The notes under the pieces were generated by a model that saw nothing but the letters and a program-made list of their open reading frames with translations, was not told the origin of the DNA and did not search any database. Shown here piece after piece: positions 37,231 through 45,641 of a DNA stretch of 64,000 bases (its first letter is position 1; every line of letters begins with the position of its first letter). The position numbers and the translations under genes are program-made. The stretch lies in assembly GCA_963762315.1 (NCBI GenBank), contig CAVXKO010000003.1, positions 1 through 64,000 on the forward strand. Reading direction: 5' to 3'. This DNA comes from RPQJ01 sp963762315 (GTDB taxonomy: Bacteria; Pseudomonadota; Gammaproteobacteria; Steroidobacterales; Steroidobacteraceae).

Positions 37231-37253
37231 ATTTCCAAATATATCGAAATATG
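37228..37253. promoter_or_regulatory. ArsR operator (inverted repeat overlapping the arsR start)
   Basis: CATATTTC (37228-37235) and GAAATATG (37246-37253) are perfect 8-bp inverted arms with a 10-base AT-rich spacer. AT-rich sequence is rare in this window, and ArsR boxes of this ATATTT/AAATAT type are known. The left arm includes the arsR start codon, so bound repressor would also block initiation. Confidence 0.75.
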
Positions 37254-37422
37254 AATTGATGTCAATAAGGGCGGGACGCTCAGCTAAGGCCGCGGATCGC
37301 CGCCTGCGGTTGACCGCGATGGCGTGCAACCGAAGGTCGTCGCAGAATTCCAACGATCGACGGGCGGCCGGCCGGTACCCTGTGGTCGACGGGGATGGTT
37401 GGGCCGAGGAGGCAGAACGACG

Positions 37423-38299
37423 ATGAAACCCCAATCCACGCATTCGCGGGCCCGGGCTCTCGGGCGCGCTTTGGCCATTGCGGCCGTGCTCGCGGCCAGC
37501 CCTGCATTTGCCGGCGACGCCGTGACCGATTCGGCGGCGGCGACACCGGCGACGGCCAGCGCGGCGCCTGAGGCGACGGAGTCGCAGCGCGAGGCTGCGT
37601 CCATCCTCAAGCGCATGACGGAGCACCTCGCGGGGCTGCAGTCGTTCACCTGCACGTCGCGTGCCGGTTACGACGTCGTGCAGGCGTCGGGCCAGAAGAT
37701 CGAGTTCGGCGAGACCCGTCACATCACGATGGCGCGGCCAAACCAGCTGCGCGTCGAAGAAGTCGCGACGCGACGGAACCGGCGATCTCGCGCTCTTCGA
37801 CGGCAAGACCATGACGGTGGTAAACGCGGATGCCGGCGTCTATGCCCAGGCGCCGCAGCCGGGGTCGGTCGACGACGCACTCGTGTATTTCGTCCGCGAC
37901 CTCAAGCTGCGCATGCCGCTCGCGCTGCTCCTCACGACTCGTCTCCCGGAGGAGTTGCTGCCGCGCGTCCGGGCCATCGATTACGTCGAAAGCGCGGACA
38001 TCGACGGCGTGGCGACGGACCACATCGCGGGGCGCACCGATTCCGTCGATTTCCAGTTCTGGATCACGCAAGGCGATCGGCCGCTGCCGCTGCGCGTCGT
38101 CATCACGTACCGGCAGTCCGAGGGCCAACCGCAGTACTGGGCCAACCTTACCGAGTGGAATGCGAGTCCGAAACTCGCGAAGACGGCGTTCCAGTTCACG
38201 CCGCCGAAGGATGCGCGCCAGATCGCCTTTGCGGTGCAAGTGCCGCGGCCCGCCGACGCGCCTCGACCGCCGGCCGCTGCCGGGGAGGTCAGGCCATGA
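37423..38299 (+). CDS. DUF2092-type exported protein, one frameshift
   Basis: Starts at ATG 37423 with GAGGAGG upstream. A signal peptide (GRALAIAAVLAASPAFA) leads to 'ILKRMTEHLAGLQSFTCTSRAGYDVVQASGQKIEFGETR', the usual opening of DUF2092 proteins, which have a LolA/LolB-like lipoprotein-binding fold. After a one-base shift near 37770 the frame continues as 'GTGDLALFDGKTMTVVNADAGVYAQ ... WANLTEWNASPKLAKTAFQF'. Restored length is about 292 residues. Function unknown, probably periplasmic. It overlaps the next gene by ATGA, so both act together or at least share translation. Confidence 0.8.
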
Positions 38300-39015
38300 A
38301 GACGAAACTTCTGACGGGCTCGTCGGTTGCCTGCCTCGTGGTGATCCTTGCGTTGCCCTTGTTCTCGATCGACGACGCGTACGCGCGCGGAGGTCGTGGC
38401 GGTGGTGGAGGCGGTCGCGGGGGTGGCGGGTTCTCTCGCCAGGGTCCCGCTTCGAGCGGCGGTTTCTCCCAGAAGAGCCCCAGTCCATCGCGCGATCGCA
38501 GCGCCCCGGCTCCTCGACCCAGCCAGGATATCGCGCGGCCGACTCAGCCAACGGGATCGCCGCCGCCGTTTCAGGGTTCCCGCCCGCCGGAGGGTTCGCG
38601 CCCACCGGAAGGCACTCGCCCGCCCGAAGGTGGCCGTCCGCCGAACGGCAATCGCCCTCCCGATGGCTCGCGTCCGCCGCCCGGAAGTCGGCCGCCTCCG
38701 CCGCCGGTCTACATTCCCCCGCCGCCGCCGGTCTACGGCGGCTACTACGGCGGGTGGGATTACTACGACGACGATGATTTCGTTGCCGGCCTCGTGGTCG
38801 GCGGTGTGATCGGCGGAGCCGCGGTCGCAGCCTCGGAGGACGACGAGACGACCACCACGACGACGACCACGACGACGACGGGCTTGCCGTGCAACCCGAC
38901 GATCCTGCTCGTCAATGGCGTGACGTATTACCAGTGCGGCCAGCAGTACTACGTGCAGGCTTACAGCAGCAGCGGACCCATCTACATGCCTTCACCGCCG
39001 CCGGCTCAGGAATAG
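38296..39015 (+). CDS. Exported Gly/Pro-rich repeat protein with C-terminal DUF6515-like domain
   Basis: A 239-residue protein with a signal peptide (LLTGSSVACLVVILALPLFSIDDAYA). Low-complexity regions follow: Gly/Arg (RGGRGGGGGGRGGGG), Ser/Pro, six and two-thirds xRPPxG hexapeptides, and PPPPVYIPPPPPVYGG. Next comes a single hydrophobic stretch (FVAGLVVGGVIGGAAVAAS), eleven consecutive Thr, and a short C-terminal domain with two Cys (LPCNPTILLVNGVTYYQCGQQYYVQAY split here as 'CNPTILL' and 'YYQCGQQYYVQAY') as in DUF6515 proteins. Likely periplasmic or surface associated. Coupled to the DUF2092 gene by an ATGA overlap. Confidence 0.8.
   Translation: MKTKLLTGSSVACLVVILALPLFSIDDAYARGGRGGGGGGRGGGGFSRQGPASSGGFSQKSPSPSRDRSAPAPRPSQDIARPTQPTGSPPPFQGSRPPEGSRPPEGTRPPEGGRPPNGNRPPDGSRPPPGSRPPPPPVYIPPPPPVYGGYYGGWDYYDDDDFVAGLVVGGVIGGAAVAASEDDETTTTTTTTTTTGLPCNPTILLVNGVTYYQCGQQYYVQAYSSSGPIYMPSPPPAQE
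38578..38697 (+). repeat. Tandem 18-bp repeats encoding xRPPxG
   Basis: Six full and one partial copy of a hexapeptide: SRPPEG, SRPPEG, TRPPEG, GRPPNG, NRPPDG, SRPPPG, SRPP. The DNA copies differ at third positions, so the peptide is conserved rather than the nucleotide unit. Such Pro-rich tracts act as extended spacers through the cell wall. Confidence 0.85.
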
Positions 39016-39022
39016 AACGAGC

Positions 39023-40169
39023 ATGCTGAAGAAACGTGTCCCAGGCAGTGCGGCGATGAGAGCCTTCCAGGAATCGAGCGCGATGCCCAGATCCAGCAGC
39101 TCCAGTCGCAATGAAGGCGGCAAGGCCGGCACGGGAGACCGTTTCCAGAATGTGACGCTCAACTTCAAGGGCTGGCTTTCGAATCCCAACTTCCGTTACC
39201 TGTTCTACACCTGGACCGGCAATACGAACCAGGGACAGAGGCGCCCAAGTCGTGGTGGCGGGCAACCTCAGCTATCACTTCAACGACGCGTTCAGCCTTG
39301 CGGGCGGCATCGGTGCGCTGCCAAGCACGCGGTCCACCAAATTGCACGTTCCCGAACTGGCTGCGAGTCGACAACCGCATGATCGCCGACGAGTTCTTCC
39401 GCGGCTCCTACACGTCGGGGCTCTGGGCCTGGGGCAAGATCACGGATACGCTCAAGTATCGCGTGATGATCGGCAATAACCTGAGCCAGCTCGGCGTCGA
39501 CGCGAGCTAGATGGTCAGCACGTTCAACACGGTTGTCGGGCGCGCTGTGGTGGATGCCGACGACGGGCCAGTACGGGCCCGGCGGACGGGCTGGGCGATT
39601 TCGAGCATCACGACCAGCTCGGCCACGCTGTTCGGCGTGAACTACACGCGCAGCCGCGAAGACGCGCAGAACCAGCTCGGCGTGAACGACTTCGAGAACG
39701 CCCAGATCCGGCTGTCGGATGGCACGCTCCTCTTCCAGGCCGATCCGTTCGGCACCGGCACGCAGGTCAAGAAGGCGAACTACGAGATGGCCGCCGTCAA
39801 CGCCGGCATGAAGTACCGCGGCTGGTCGCTCGACGGCGAGTATTACTGGCGCTGGGTGGACGACTTCAAGGCCACCGGTCCGATGCCGTTAGACCGGATG
39901 TTCGATCACGGTTTCCAACTGCAGGGCTCGGCGATGATCCTGCCGGAGGCCCTCCAGGGTTACGTGTCGGCTCGAAGATCTTCGGCGAGTACGGCGATCC
40001 GTGGGACCTCGCGGTCGGTGTGAACTGGTTCCCGATGAAGCGCCGCGAGCTGCGGGTGAGCGTGCAGGGCCTGTACCTGGACGATTCGCCGGTCGGCCAT
40101 GCGAGCGTGCCGTGCATCGTCGGCGGCAACGGCTGGGTCCTCACCACCGACGTGATGCTGAACTTCTGA
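39023..40169 (+). pseudogene. Porin (phosphate-selective porin O/P-like), badly disrupted
   Basis: Beta-barrel strands with aromatic girdles are recognisable but lie in changing frames: 'FQNVTLNFKGWLSNPNFRYLF', 'VVAGNLSYHFNDAFSLAGGIG', 'GLWAWGKITDTLKYRVMIGN', 'MKYRGWSLDGEYYWRWV' and a terminal 'GWVLTTDVMLNF' ending in Phe, as porins do. A coiled-coil fragment (ERDAQIQQLQSQ, frame shifted, near 39075) matches the N-terminus of OprO/OprP-like porins. At least three frameshifts (near 39240, 39340, 39960) and an in-frame TAG (39508-39510) are present, and no signal peptide is found. This looks like real decay, although the window also has sequencing-type errors. Confidence 0.75.
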
Positions 40170-40318
40170 AGCGAAGCCGCCGGTCGAGAAATGGTACAAG
40201 GGCGGCCGGAACGTCCGCCGGTGCGCTGCTCGTCACGGACGCTCTTGCAGGGACGAAAAGCGTCTACACCCCTGCGTTCGCGCTGCTGGATCGTTACGTC
40301 GAGCAGTACTTGCGCGAC

Positions 40319-41863
40319 ATGAATGCCCCGGGCCTGACCCTGTCGCTCGCCGACGCCAGCGGCGTGCAACGGGTGACGGCCTACGGGCTCGAACAGTTCT
40401 CCCCGCCGGTTGGGCTGAATCCCGACAAGCTGTTCCACATCGGCTCGATCACGAAGTCGTTCCTGGGACTCTGCCTCGTGCAGCTGCAGGAGGAGGGCAA
40501 GGTCGACCTGCGCCGCCCCGTCCTCGAGTACCTGCCGACGCTGCGTCTCGACGGACTCACGCGGCCGCTGACCGCGCACGATCAGCTGACGCATTCCGCC
40601 GCATTGCCCGATGGAGAGCTGTTCCCGGCCGACCCCGCCTTCCGGTATCGATCGACGGCCGAGCCGGGCACGTTTTTCCATTACTGCAACATGGCTTTCG
40701 ATGCGTTGGGCCACCTCGTCGCCAAGCTGGACGGGCGATCGCTGGCCGAGTCCTTCCGAGCGCGCGTCTTCGAACCACTCGGGATTACTTCGAGCGATCC
40801 CGCGATCATGCTCGATGGCTTCGCGCGCGTGGCTGCGAGTTATCGCCCAGTCTTCAACGATCGGCCTTTCCCGCGAGACGGTGCGTTGCTCGCGAGTCCT
40901 CCGATCGAAACTTCCGCCGCGGCAGGGTGCATCGAATCCACCGCGCGCGACATGGGCGCGTACGTGACCATGTTGATCAATCGTGGAGCGACTCGCAAAG
41001 GGCGAATCGTCACGGAGGCGGGCTTCGAGCTGTTCGCAAGTCCGCACATGTCCGCGGAGCACTTCGGCCCCGGGGCGTCGTATGGCTACGGCATTGCCGT
41101 CGATCAGCTCGACGGCCATACGCGCCTGCGGCACACGGGCGGCATGGTGTCGTTTGCTTCGGCCCTCGAGGTGGATCGCGACACGGGCATCGGCGTCTTC
41201 GCGTCGATCAACGCGATGCAGGGTTTCCGGCCGCGGCCCGTTGCGGAGTATGCGCTGCGCCTGATGCGTGCCCGCCGCGAAGGCAAGCCGCTGCTGGATA
41301 CGCCGCGCAGCAAGTCGCGCTGGAGCATCGAGTCGGCGTCCGACTATGCCGGCAAGTACACGTCCGCCAGTGGTCGCGCGCTCGACGTGGTGGCCGAGGG
41401 TGATCGCGTGTACCTGGTGCATCGCGGCGTGCATGTGCCGCTCGAGTCGTCGCCGGATTTCGAGAACACCTTCCTCGTGCACCACGACGACTTCGCGAAC
41501 TTCGCTCTCATGTTCGGCCGGGCAGGCGCGGACGGGAAGGGAAGGGTCGTCGAAGCGGGCTGGGGCGACGAGTGGTTCACCACTTCGAACTACGACGGCC
41601 CGCGCAGCTTCGATACGCCCGACGCCTGGCGACCGTACGTGGGGTACTACCGGACCGAGGATCCGTGGCTCGGCGGGCATCGTGTCTCGCTGCGGCGGGG
41701 AAAACTGTGGCTGGACGGGGTCATTCCGCTCGAAGCGGCGCCGGACGGGCGCTTCTATTGGCGCGACGAGCCGCAGAGCCCGGAATGGGTGAGGTTCTCG
41801 GACTTCGTCGATACGCGAGCGATGCGGATGACGCTTTCCGGCTACGAACTCAGGCGGGTTTGA
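40319..41863 (+). CDS. Serine hydrolase, beta-lactamase/class C family (start unresolved)
   Basis: Active-site motifs Ser-Ile-Thr-Lys (GSITKSF), Tyr-Cys-Asn (HYCNMAFD) and His-Thr-Gly (RHTGGMVS) define a class-C-like serine hydrolase; a C-terminal beta domain (from 'YAGKYTSASGRALDVV') follows, as in D-aminopeptidase/esterase-like members. Family similarity begins before ATG 40319 ('PAFALLDRYVEQYLRD'), but no ATG or GTG exists in frame between the porin remnant and 40319. The signal peptide and true start are probably lost to a frameshift near 40190, where an out-of-frame ATG lies. Confidence is good for the family, low for the start. Confidence 0.78.
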   Translation: MNAPGLTLSLADASGVQRVTAYGLEQFSPPVGLNPDKLFHIGSITKSFLGLCLVQLQEEGKVDLRRPVLEYLPTLRLDGLTRPLTAHDQLTHSAALPDGELFPADPAFRYRSTAEPGTFFHYCNMAFDALGHLVAKLDGRSLAESFRARVFEPLGITSSDPAIMLDGFARVAASYRPVFNDRPFPRDGALLASPPIETSAAAGCIESTARDMGAYVTMLINRGATRKGRIVTEAGFELFASPHMSAEHFGPGASYGYGIAVDQLDGHTRLRHTGGMVSFASALEVDRDTGIGVFASINAMQGFRPRPVAEYALRLMRARREGKPLLDTPRSKSRWSIESASDYAGKYTSASGRALDVVAEGDRVYLVHRGVHVPLESSPDFENTFLVHHDDFANFALMFGRAGADGKGRVVEAGWGDEWFTTSNYDGPRSFDTPDAWRPYVGYYRTEDPWLGGHRVSLRRGKLWLDGVIPLEAAPDGRFYWRDEPQSPEWVRFSDFVDTRAMRMTLSGYELRRV

Positions 41864-41913
41864 GCCGGCGCGTCCGAGGGGCGATTTCGGTCCCCAGCGC
41901 TCGACGGCCGGTC

Positions 41914-42855
41914 CTAGCCTGGCAATTCGTCCACTTTCGCCCGCCGCCAGCGGGTGCTCGTCGTCACGGACGCGTCCCAACTGATCACGCGGTTGCGGCC
42001 CGCAGACTTCGCCAGCATCAGCGCCTGGTCGGCGCGCCCGATGCAGTCGGCGACCTCGGCGCCCGGATCGAGCAGCGCCAGCCCGAACGATGCCGTAATG
42101 CGCACCGCAGTGCCGCGCGGGCTTGTGATCAGCAGGTTCTGCACGAGGTTGTCACGGATGCGCGCGATCACCGTCTGGCCGATGGACAGGTCGGCGCCCG
42201 GCAGCGAAATCAGGAATTCGTCGCCGCCGTAGCGGAACAGCTTGTCCTGCGGCCTCAGATGAGCCTCGATGTGGTGCACGATTCCGGCCAGCACGGCATC
42301 GCCCACCTGGTGGCCGTGCGCGTCGTTGATCCGCTTGAGATGGTCGACGTCCATGAAGACGATGCAGCTCGGCTTGCCGCCCCGCCGGACTGCCGCGTGC
42401 AATTCGCTCAGTTCGGGCACCATCGCAAGGCGCCCGTACGCGCCGGTCAGCGGGTCGCGGTTCACGAGTTCGGCGTCGATCGACAGCCTCAGCGAGTCGA
42501 CTTCCAGGCGAAGGCGCGCGCTCGTCGCGACTAGTTCTTCGAAGTCGGTGCGCACGACCGGCTGGTTGGCTTGTGCCACCCTGAGCATCTGCCCCGCCAC
42601 CTGGTGCAGGCGCTCGTGTTCCGCGCCCATCGCTGCGAATGCCGGGTGTTCCCGAAGTTCGGACGGCGCGCGCTCGTAGTACCAGCGGCCGATGCAACAA
42701 AGACGGTGCGCGAACGGCGCAAGGTCGTCGCGTTCGACCGGCAAGTCGCAGAAAATGGACCGCAGCAGGTTCTCGTGCCACTCGGCATGCTCTTCCGTCA
42801 CCTGCTTCAGCTGCTCGGCGGCTCTGCGCAACTTCGAGGGATCGATCCTGAGCAT
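41914..42855 (-). CDS. Diguanylate cyclase with N-terminal CZB zinc-sensor domain (DgcZ-like)
   Basis: A 313-residue soluble protein from ATG 42855, with GGGAGAG upstream. The N-terminal helical domain has His/Cys residues placed as in the chemoreceptor zinc-binding domain (HAEWHENLLRSIFC ... CCIGRWYY ... HERLHQVAGQ), and the C-terminal half is GGDEF: 'RDPLTGAYGR', 'DVDHLKRINDAHGHQVGD', catalytic 'RYGGDEF'. The product-inhibition I-site R-x-x-D (RPQD) lies five residues before GGDEF. It makes c-di-GMP, probably inhibited by zinc as in E. coli DgcZ. Confidence 0.9.
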   Translation of the reverse strand: MLRIDPSKLRRAAEQLKQVTEEHAEWHENLLRSIFCDLPVERDDLAPFAHRLCCIGRWYYERAPSELREHPAFAAMGAEHERLHQVAGQMLRVAQANQPVVRTDFEELVATSARLRLEVDSLRLSIDAELVNRDPLTGAYGRLAMVPELSELHAAVRRGGKPSCIVFMDVDHLKRINDAHGHQVGDAVLAGIVHHIEAHLRPQDKLFRYGGDEFLISLPGADLSIGQTVIARIRDNLVQNLLITSPRGTAVRITASFGLALLDPGAEVADCIGRADQALMLAKSAGRNRVISWDASVTTSTRWRRAKVDELPG

Positions 42856-42999
42856 CGGTGCTCTCCCTACGCCGGCCCGGACTCGTGGGCGAGCATCCGG
42901 CGCTGGGAGACGACGCACAAGTTCAACATCCGCCACTGTGCGGCTCGTCACAGAATCCGCCCCGACCGGGCGCGGACGCTGGGGCGGTGCGATGTCCCG

Positions 43000-44226
43000 C
43001 TAGAAGACGATTCCAAGCAGCTTCTTGATAAGTTCCTCCAGCGGCATCAGCGTGAGGACCAGCGGCACCATCGGCGCGAGGGTCGCCGCACCGAGCTGCA
43101 ACATCGCTTCCTTCGTAACAGGCACGATGCGCATCCCCTTCACCACCTCGAAGCTGTTGCCCAGGTCGGCGAGCGACTGGATGTCGCCGCTGCCGAGGAA
43201 CGATTCGTCGGCTGGCGCCAGCCCGCGCACCCACTTGGCGTCGAACCCGCGGACGTAGCGCTGCGCGAGGTTGCCATAGTCGCGCAGTCCGGCGCGCTTG
43301 GTCTGCGCGAGCTGTCCCGAAAAGGCCAGGAGCGGCCCCACGACCAGGAATACGACCCAGATCACCAGCAGCAGGATCTCGAGGCGGAAGTCCGTGAGCT
43401 TGCTGCCCATGTAGAAGATCTGGCTGGCGAGCTGGCCGGCGAGCATTGCGCCGTGTGCCATGAGCAGCGGGACGAATGCATAGGCCGTGTTCGACAGGAA
43501 TCCCAGGCCGCCGACGCGGTCCGGATGCGTGGGGACGAGGTTCAGCTCGATGCGCGACACCTGCCACAGCAGCCGGGCCCAGATGAACAGGCGGAAGTAC
43601 CATCGCACCAGCAGGAACTGGAAGATCGGCAGGCTCACGTAGCCGTACCAGAACCCGGCGAGCGTCAGGTGCAATCCATCGGCAGCCTGTATCGCGTACC
43701 ACGTCGAGGTCTCGAGAGCCATGTAGTGACGCCAGACGATCGTCACGCCGAGCAGGTAGACGATGGCGATCAGTGCCACCTCGGCGGACACCGAATTGCG
43801 CAACCGGTAAGCGGATGCAACTGCTGCCTCGAGGCGCGGCGTGGCGCTCTCGGGGATCAGTTCACGGTCGCGGAACGTCCTCGCCACGGTGCGCATGCGC
43901 TGGTGGACGACCAGCTCCGCGGCGACCAGCAACGGCAGCACCACGAGGAACCTGACGTGGACTTCCACGTCCATCAGGAACGGAACTTTTGTATCGCCGC
44001 CGAGCAGCGTGCCGCTCGCGGCGGCAAGCAGCAGCAACGGCAGCCACGCGAACAGCGAGATGACGATAATGCGCCGCCGTTGCAGCTTCAGCGCGTCGTC
44101 CGACAGCCGAGTGCGGCGCAGCAGCTGGTAGAGCGGGCCGCCCAGGACGAGTGAAAAATCCGGCGGATCCCGCGAAGAATCCGTGCCTGTCGCGATCCAT
44201 GTGGATCCCGAATCGCTGGTTTTCAT
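43000..44226 (-). CDS. Multi-span inner-membrane protein of unknown function
   Basis: A 408-residue protein with about six to eight hydrophobic segments (for example 'IIVISLFAWLPLLLLAAASG', 'FLVVLPLLVAAELVV', 'VALIAIVYLLGVTIVW', 'LEILLLVIWVVFLVVGPLLAF') and a cytosolic C-terminal part rich in charged helices ('DAKWVRGLAPADESFLGSGDIQSLADLGNSFEVVKGMR'). It resembles conserved hypothetical membrane proteins in proteobacteria; I cannot name a function. Next to, but not coupled with, the diguanylate cyclase. Confidence 0.75.
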   Translation of the reverse strand: MKTSDSGSTWIATGTDSSRDPPDFSLVLGGPLYQLLRRTRLSDDALKLQRRRIIVISLFAWLPLLLLAAASGTLLGGDTKVPFLMDVEVHVRFLVVLPLLVAAELVVHQRMRTVARTFRDRELIPESATPRLEAAVASAYRLRNSVSAEVALIAIVYLLGVTIVWRHYMALETSTWYAIQAADGLHLTLAGFWYGYVSLPIFQFLLVRWYFRLFIWARLLWQVSRIELNLVPTHPDRVGGLGFLSNTAYAFVPLLMAHGAMLAGQLASQIFYMGSKLTDFRLEILLLVIWVVFLVVGPLLAFSGQLAQTKRAGLRDYGNLAQRYVRGFDAKWVRGLAPADESFLGSGDIQSLADLGNSFEVVKGMRIVPVTKEAMLQLGAATLAPMVPLVLTLMPLEELIKKLLGIVF

Positions 44227-44406
44227 GAGTAACCCCTGGAAGCGCTCGGCCCCAGCATCGCCCGGAGCCATGTCGCTTGCAATCAAGATGTGTACGCACC
44301 TGCTGCGGCGATCCGGCCGGGCCACGCTGCGCCACGCGCTAAGGCGACACACGGCGGTGAGCGCGCAGTTGGCCGATCCTGCTGGAAAGCCGGATACTAG
44401 CCCGCG

Positions 44407-45498
44407 ATGCGTTCTGGGTCGGGCAGTTCAGTCGGGGTCGTCACATCGCGCAGCGCGGTCAAGCTGCCTTTACTGGCGCTTGCATTGCTCCTGAGCGCCT
44501 GCGCCAGTGCGCCGGTCACTGACTACACGGTCGACGTGCCGGCCGGCGTGACCGACGGGCGCGCGCGCTTCACCGAGACCTTCTGCTCCGTGTTGAAAGA
44601 GCGGGGCGATTCGCTGCCCGACAACCGGCCCTGCGAAGACGCACTGAGCCACGTGGCGGCCTCGCCGCAGCCTACCGGCGAGCCGGTGGCACTCGGCCCC
44701 TCGCAGCGAAACCTGGTCGCGGCGATGGTGCCCGGGATCGGCTATGCGTGCATCGCCGCGTGGCTGCAGCCGCCAGGCACAGCTCGCGAGCACCTCGCGA
44801 AGTTCGGCTACGGACTGCAGGCGGTCGACGTCGACGCGCTTTCCGGCTCGGCCAGGAATGCCGGCCAGGTACGCGACGCGATCATGGCGCTGCCGCCGGA
44901 CCCCGGTCCGCCCAGGGTCGTGTTGTTCGGGTATTCGAAGGGCACGCCCGACGTCCTCGAAGCGGTCGTTCGTTACCCGGAGTTGCAGCAGCGCGTCGCC
45001 GCAGTGGTCAGCGTCGCAGGTGCCGTGGGCGGCTCGCCGCTCGCGGACGACGCCAGTCAGGGGCAGGCGAACATGATGGTGCACTGGCCCAAGGCCCGGT
45101 GCGACCCTGGCGATGGCGGTGCGGTGGAAAGCCTGCGCACCGACGTAAGGAGGAAGTGGCTGGCGGACAACAGGCTGCCGCCGGGCATCCGCTACTACTC
45201 GGTCGTCACGCTGCCGGATCGGGATCGCATCTCCAGCATCGTCACGCCGACGTACCGCAAGCTGGCGAAGATCGACCCACGCAACGACAGCCAGATGATC
45301 TACTCGGACCAGATCATCCCGGGCAGCACGCTGGTCGGCTTCCTCAACGCCGACCACTGGGCCGTTGCGGTGCCGATCGATCGCGCTCACGGTGTGATCG
45401 GCAGCACGTTCGTCAACCACAACGACTATCCGCGCGAGGCGCTGCTCGAATCATTGTTGCGCTACGTCGAAGAGGATCTTGGGACGGCCGGACGGTAG
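44407..45498 (+). CDS. Alpha/beta-hydrolase-like lipoprotein
   Basis: A 363-residue protein with a lipoprotein signal (LPLLALALLLSAC, lipobox LSAC). The mature part has an alpha/beta-hydrolase-like core: strand 'RVVLFGYSKGTPD' carries a Ser nucleophile in G-Y-S-K-G, and 'LVGFLNADHWAVAVP' could supply the His. A pair of Cys (FCSVL ... CEDAL) may form a disulfide near the N-terminus. Probably a lipid-anchored periplasmic esterase or transacylase; substrate unknown. Confidence 0.75.
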   Translation: MRSGSGSSVGVVTSRSAVKLPLLALALLLSACASAPVTDYTVDVPAGVTDGRARFTETFCSVLKERGDSLPDNRPCEDALSHVAASPQPTGEPVALGPSQRNLVAAMVPGIGYACIAAWLQPPGTAREHLAKFGYGLQAVDVDALSGSARNAGQVRDAIMALPPDPGPPRVVLFGYSKGTPDVLEAVVRYPELQQRVAAVVSVAGAVGGSPLADDASQGQANMMVHWPKARCDPGDGGAVESLRTDVRRKWLADNRLPPGIRYYSVVTLPDRDRISSIVTPTYRKLAKIDPRNDSQMIYSDQIIPGSTLVGFLNADHWAVAVPIDRAHGVIGSTFVNHNDYPREALLESLLRYVEEDLGTAGR

Positions 45499-45641
45499 GC
45501 CGTGGGGCGACGCCCCGGAGAGGGCCCCGGCAATGAGAGCGGTGTGTCGCCTCACCGCGACTACCGGGCTAAACTCGTCGACCAGCAGGTCGTCCCAATC
45601 GACCTGGGCAGGCTCAGACAGTCTTCGGCCGGGGAACATTC

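Noticed and set aside
38845..38880. ACC/ACG trinucleotide run considered as a CRISPR or satellite repeat.
   Set aside because: It is an in-frame poly-Thr tract within a coding sequence, with no spacers.
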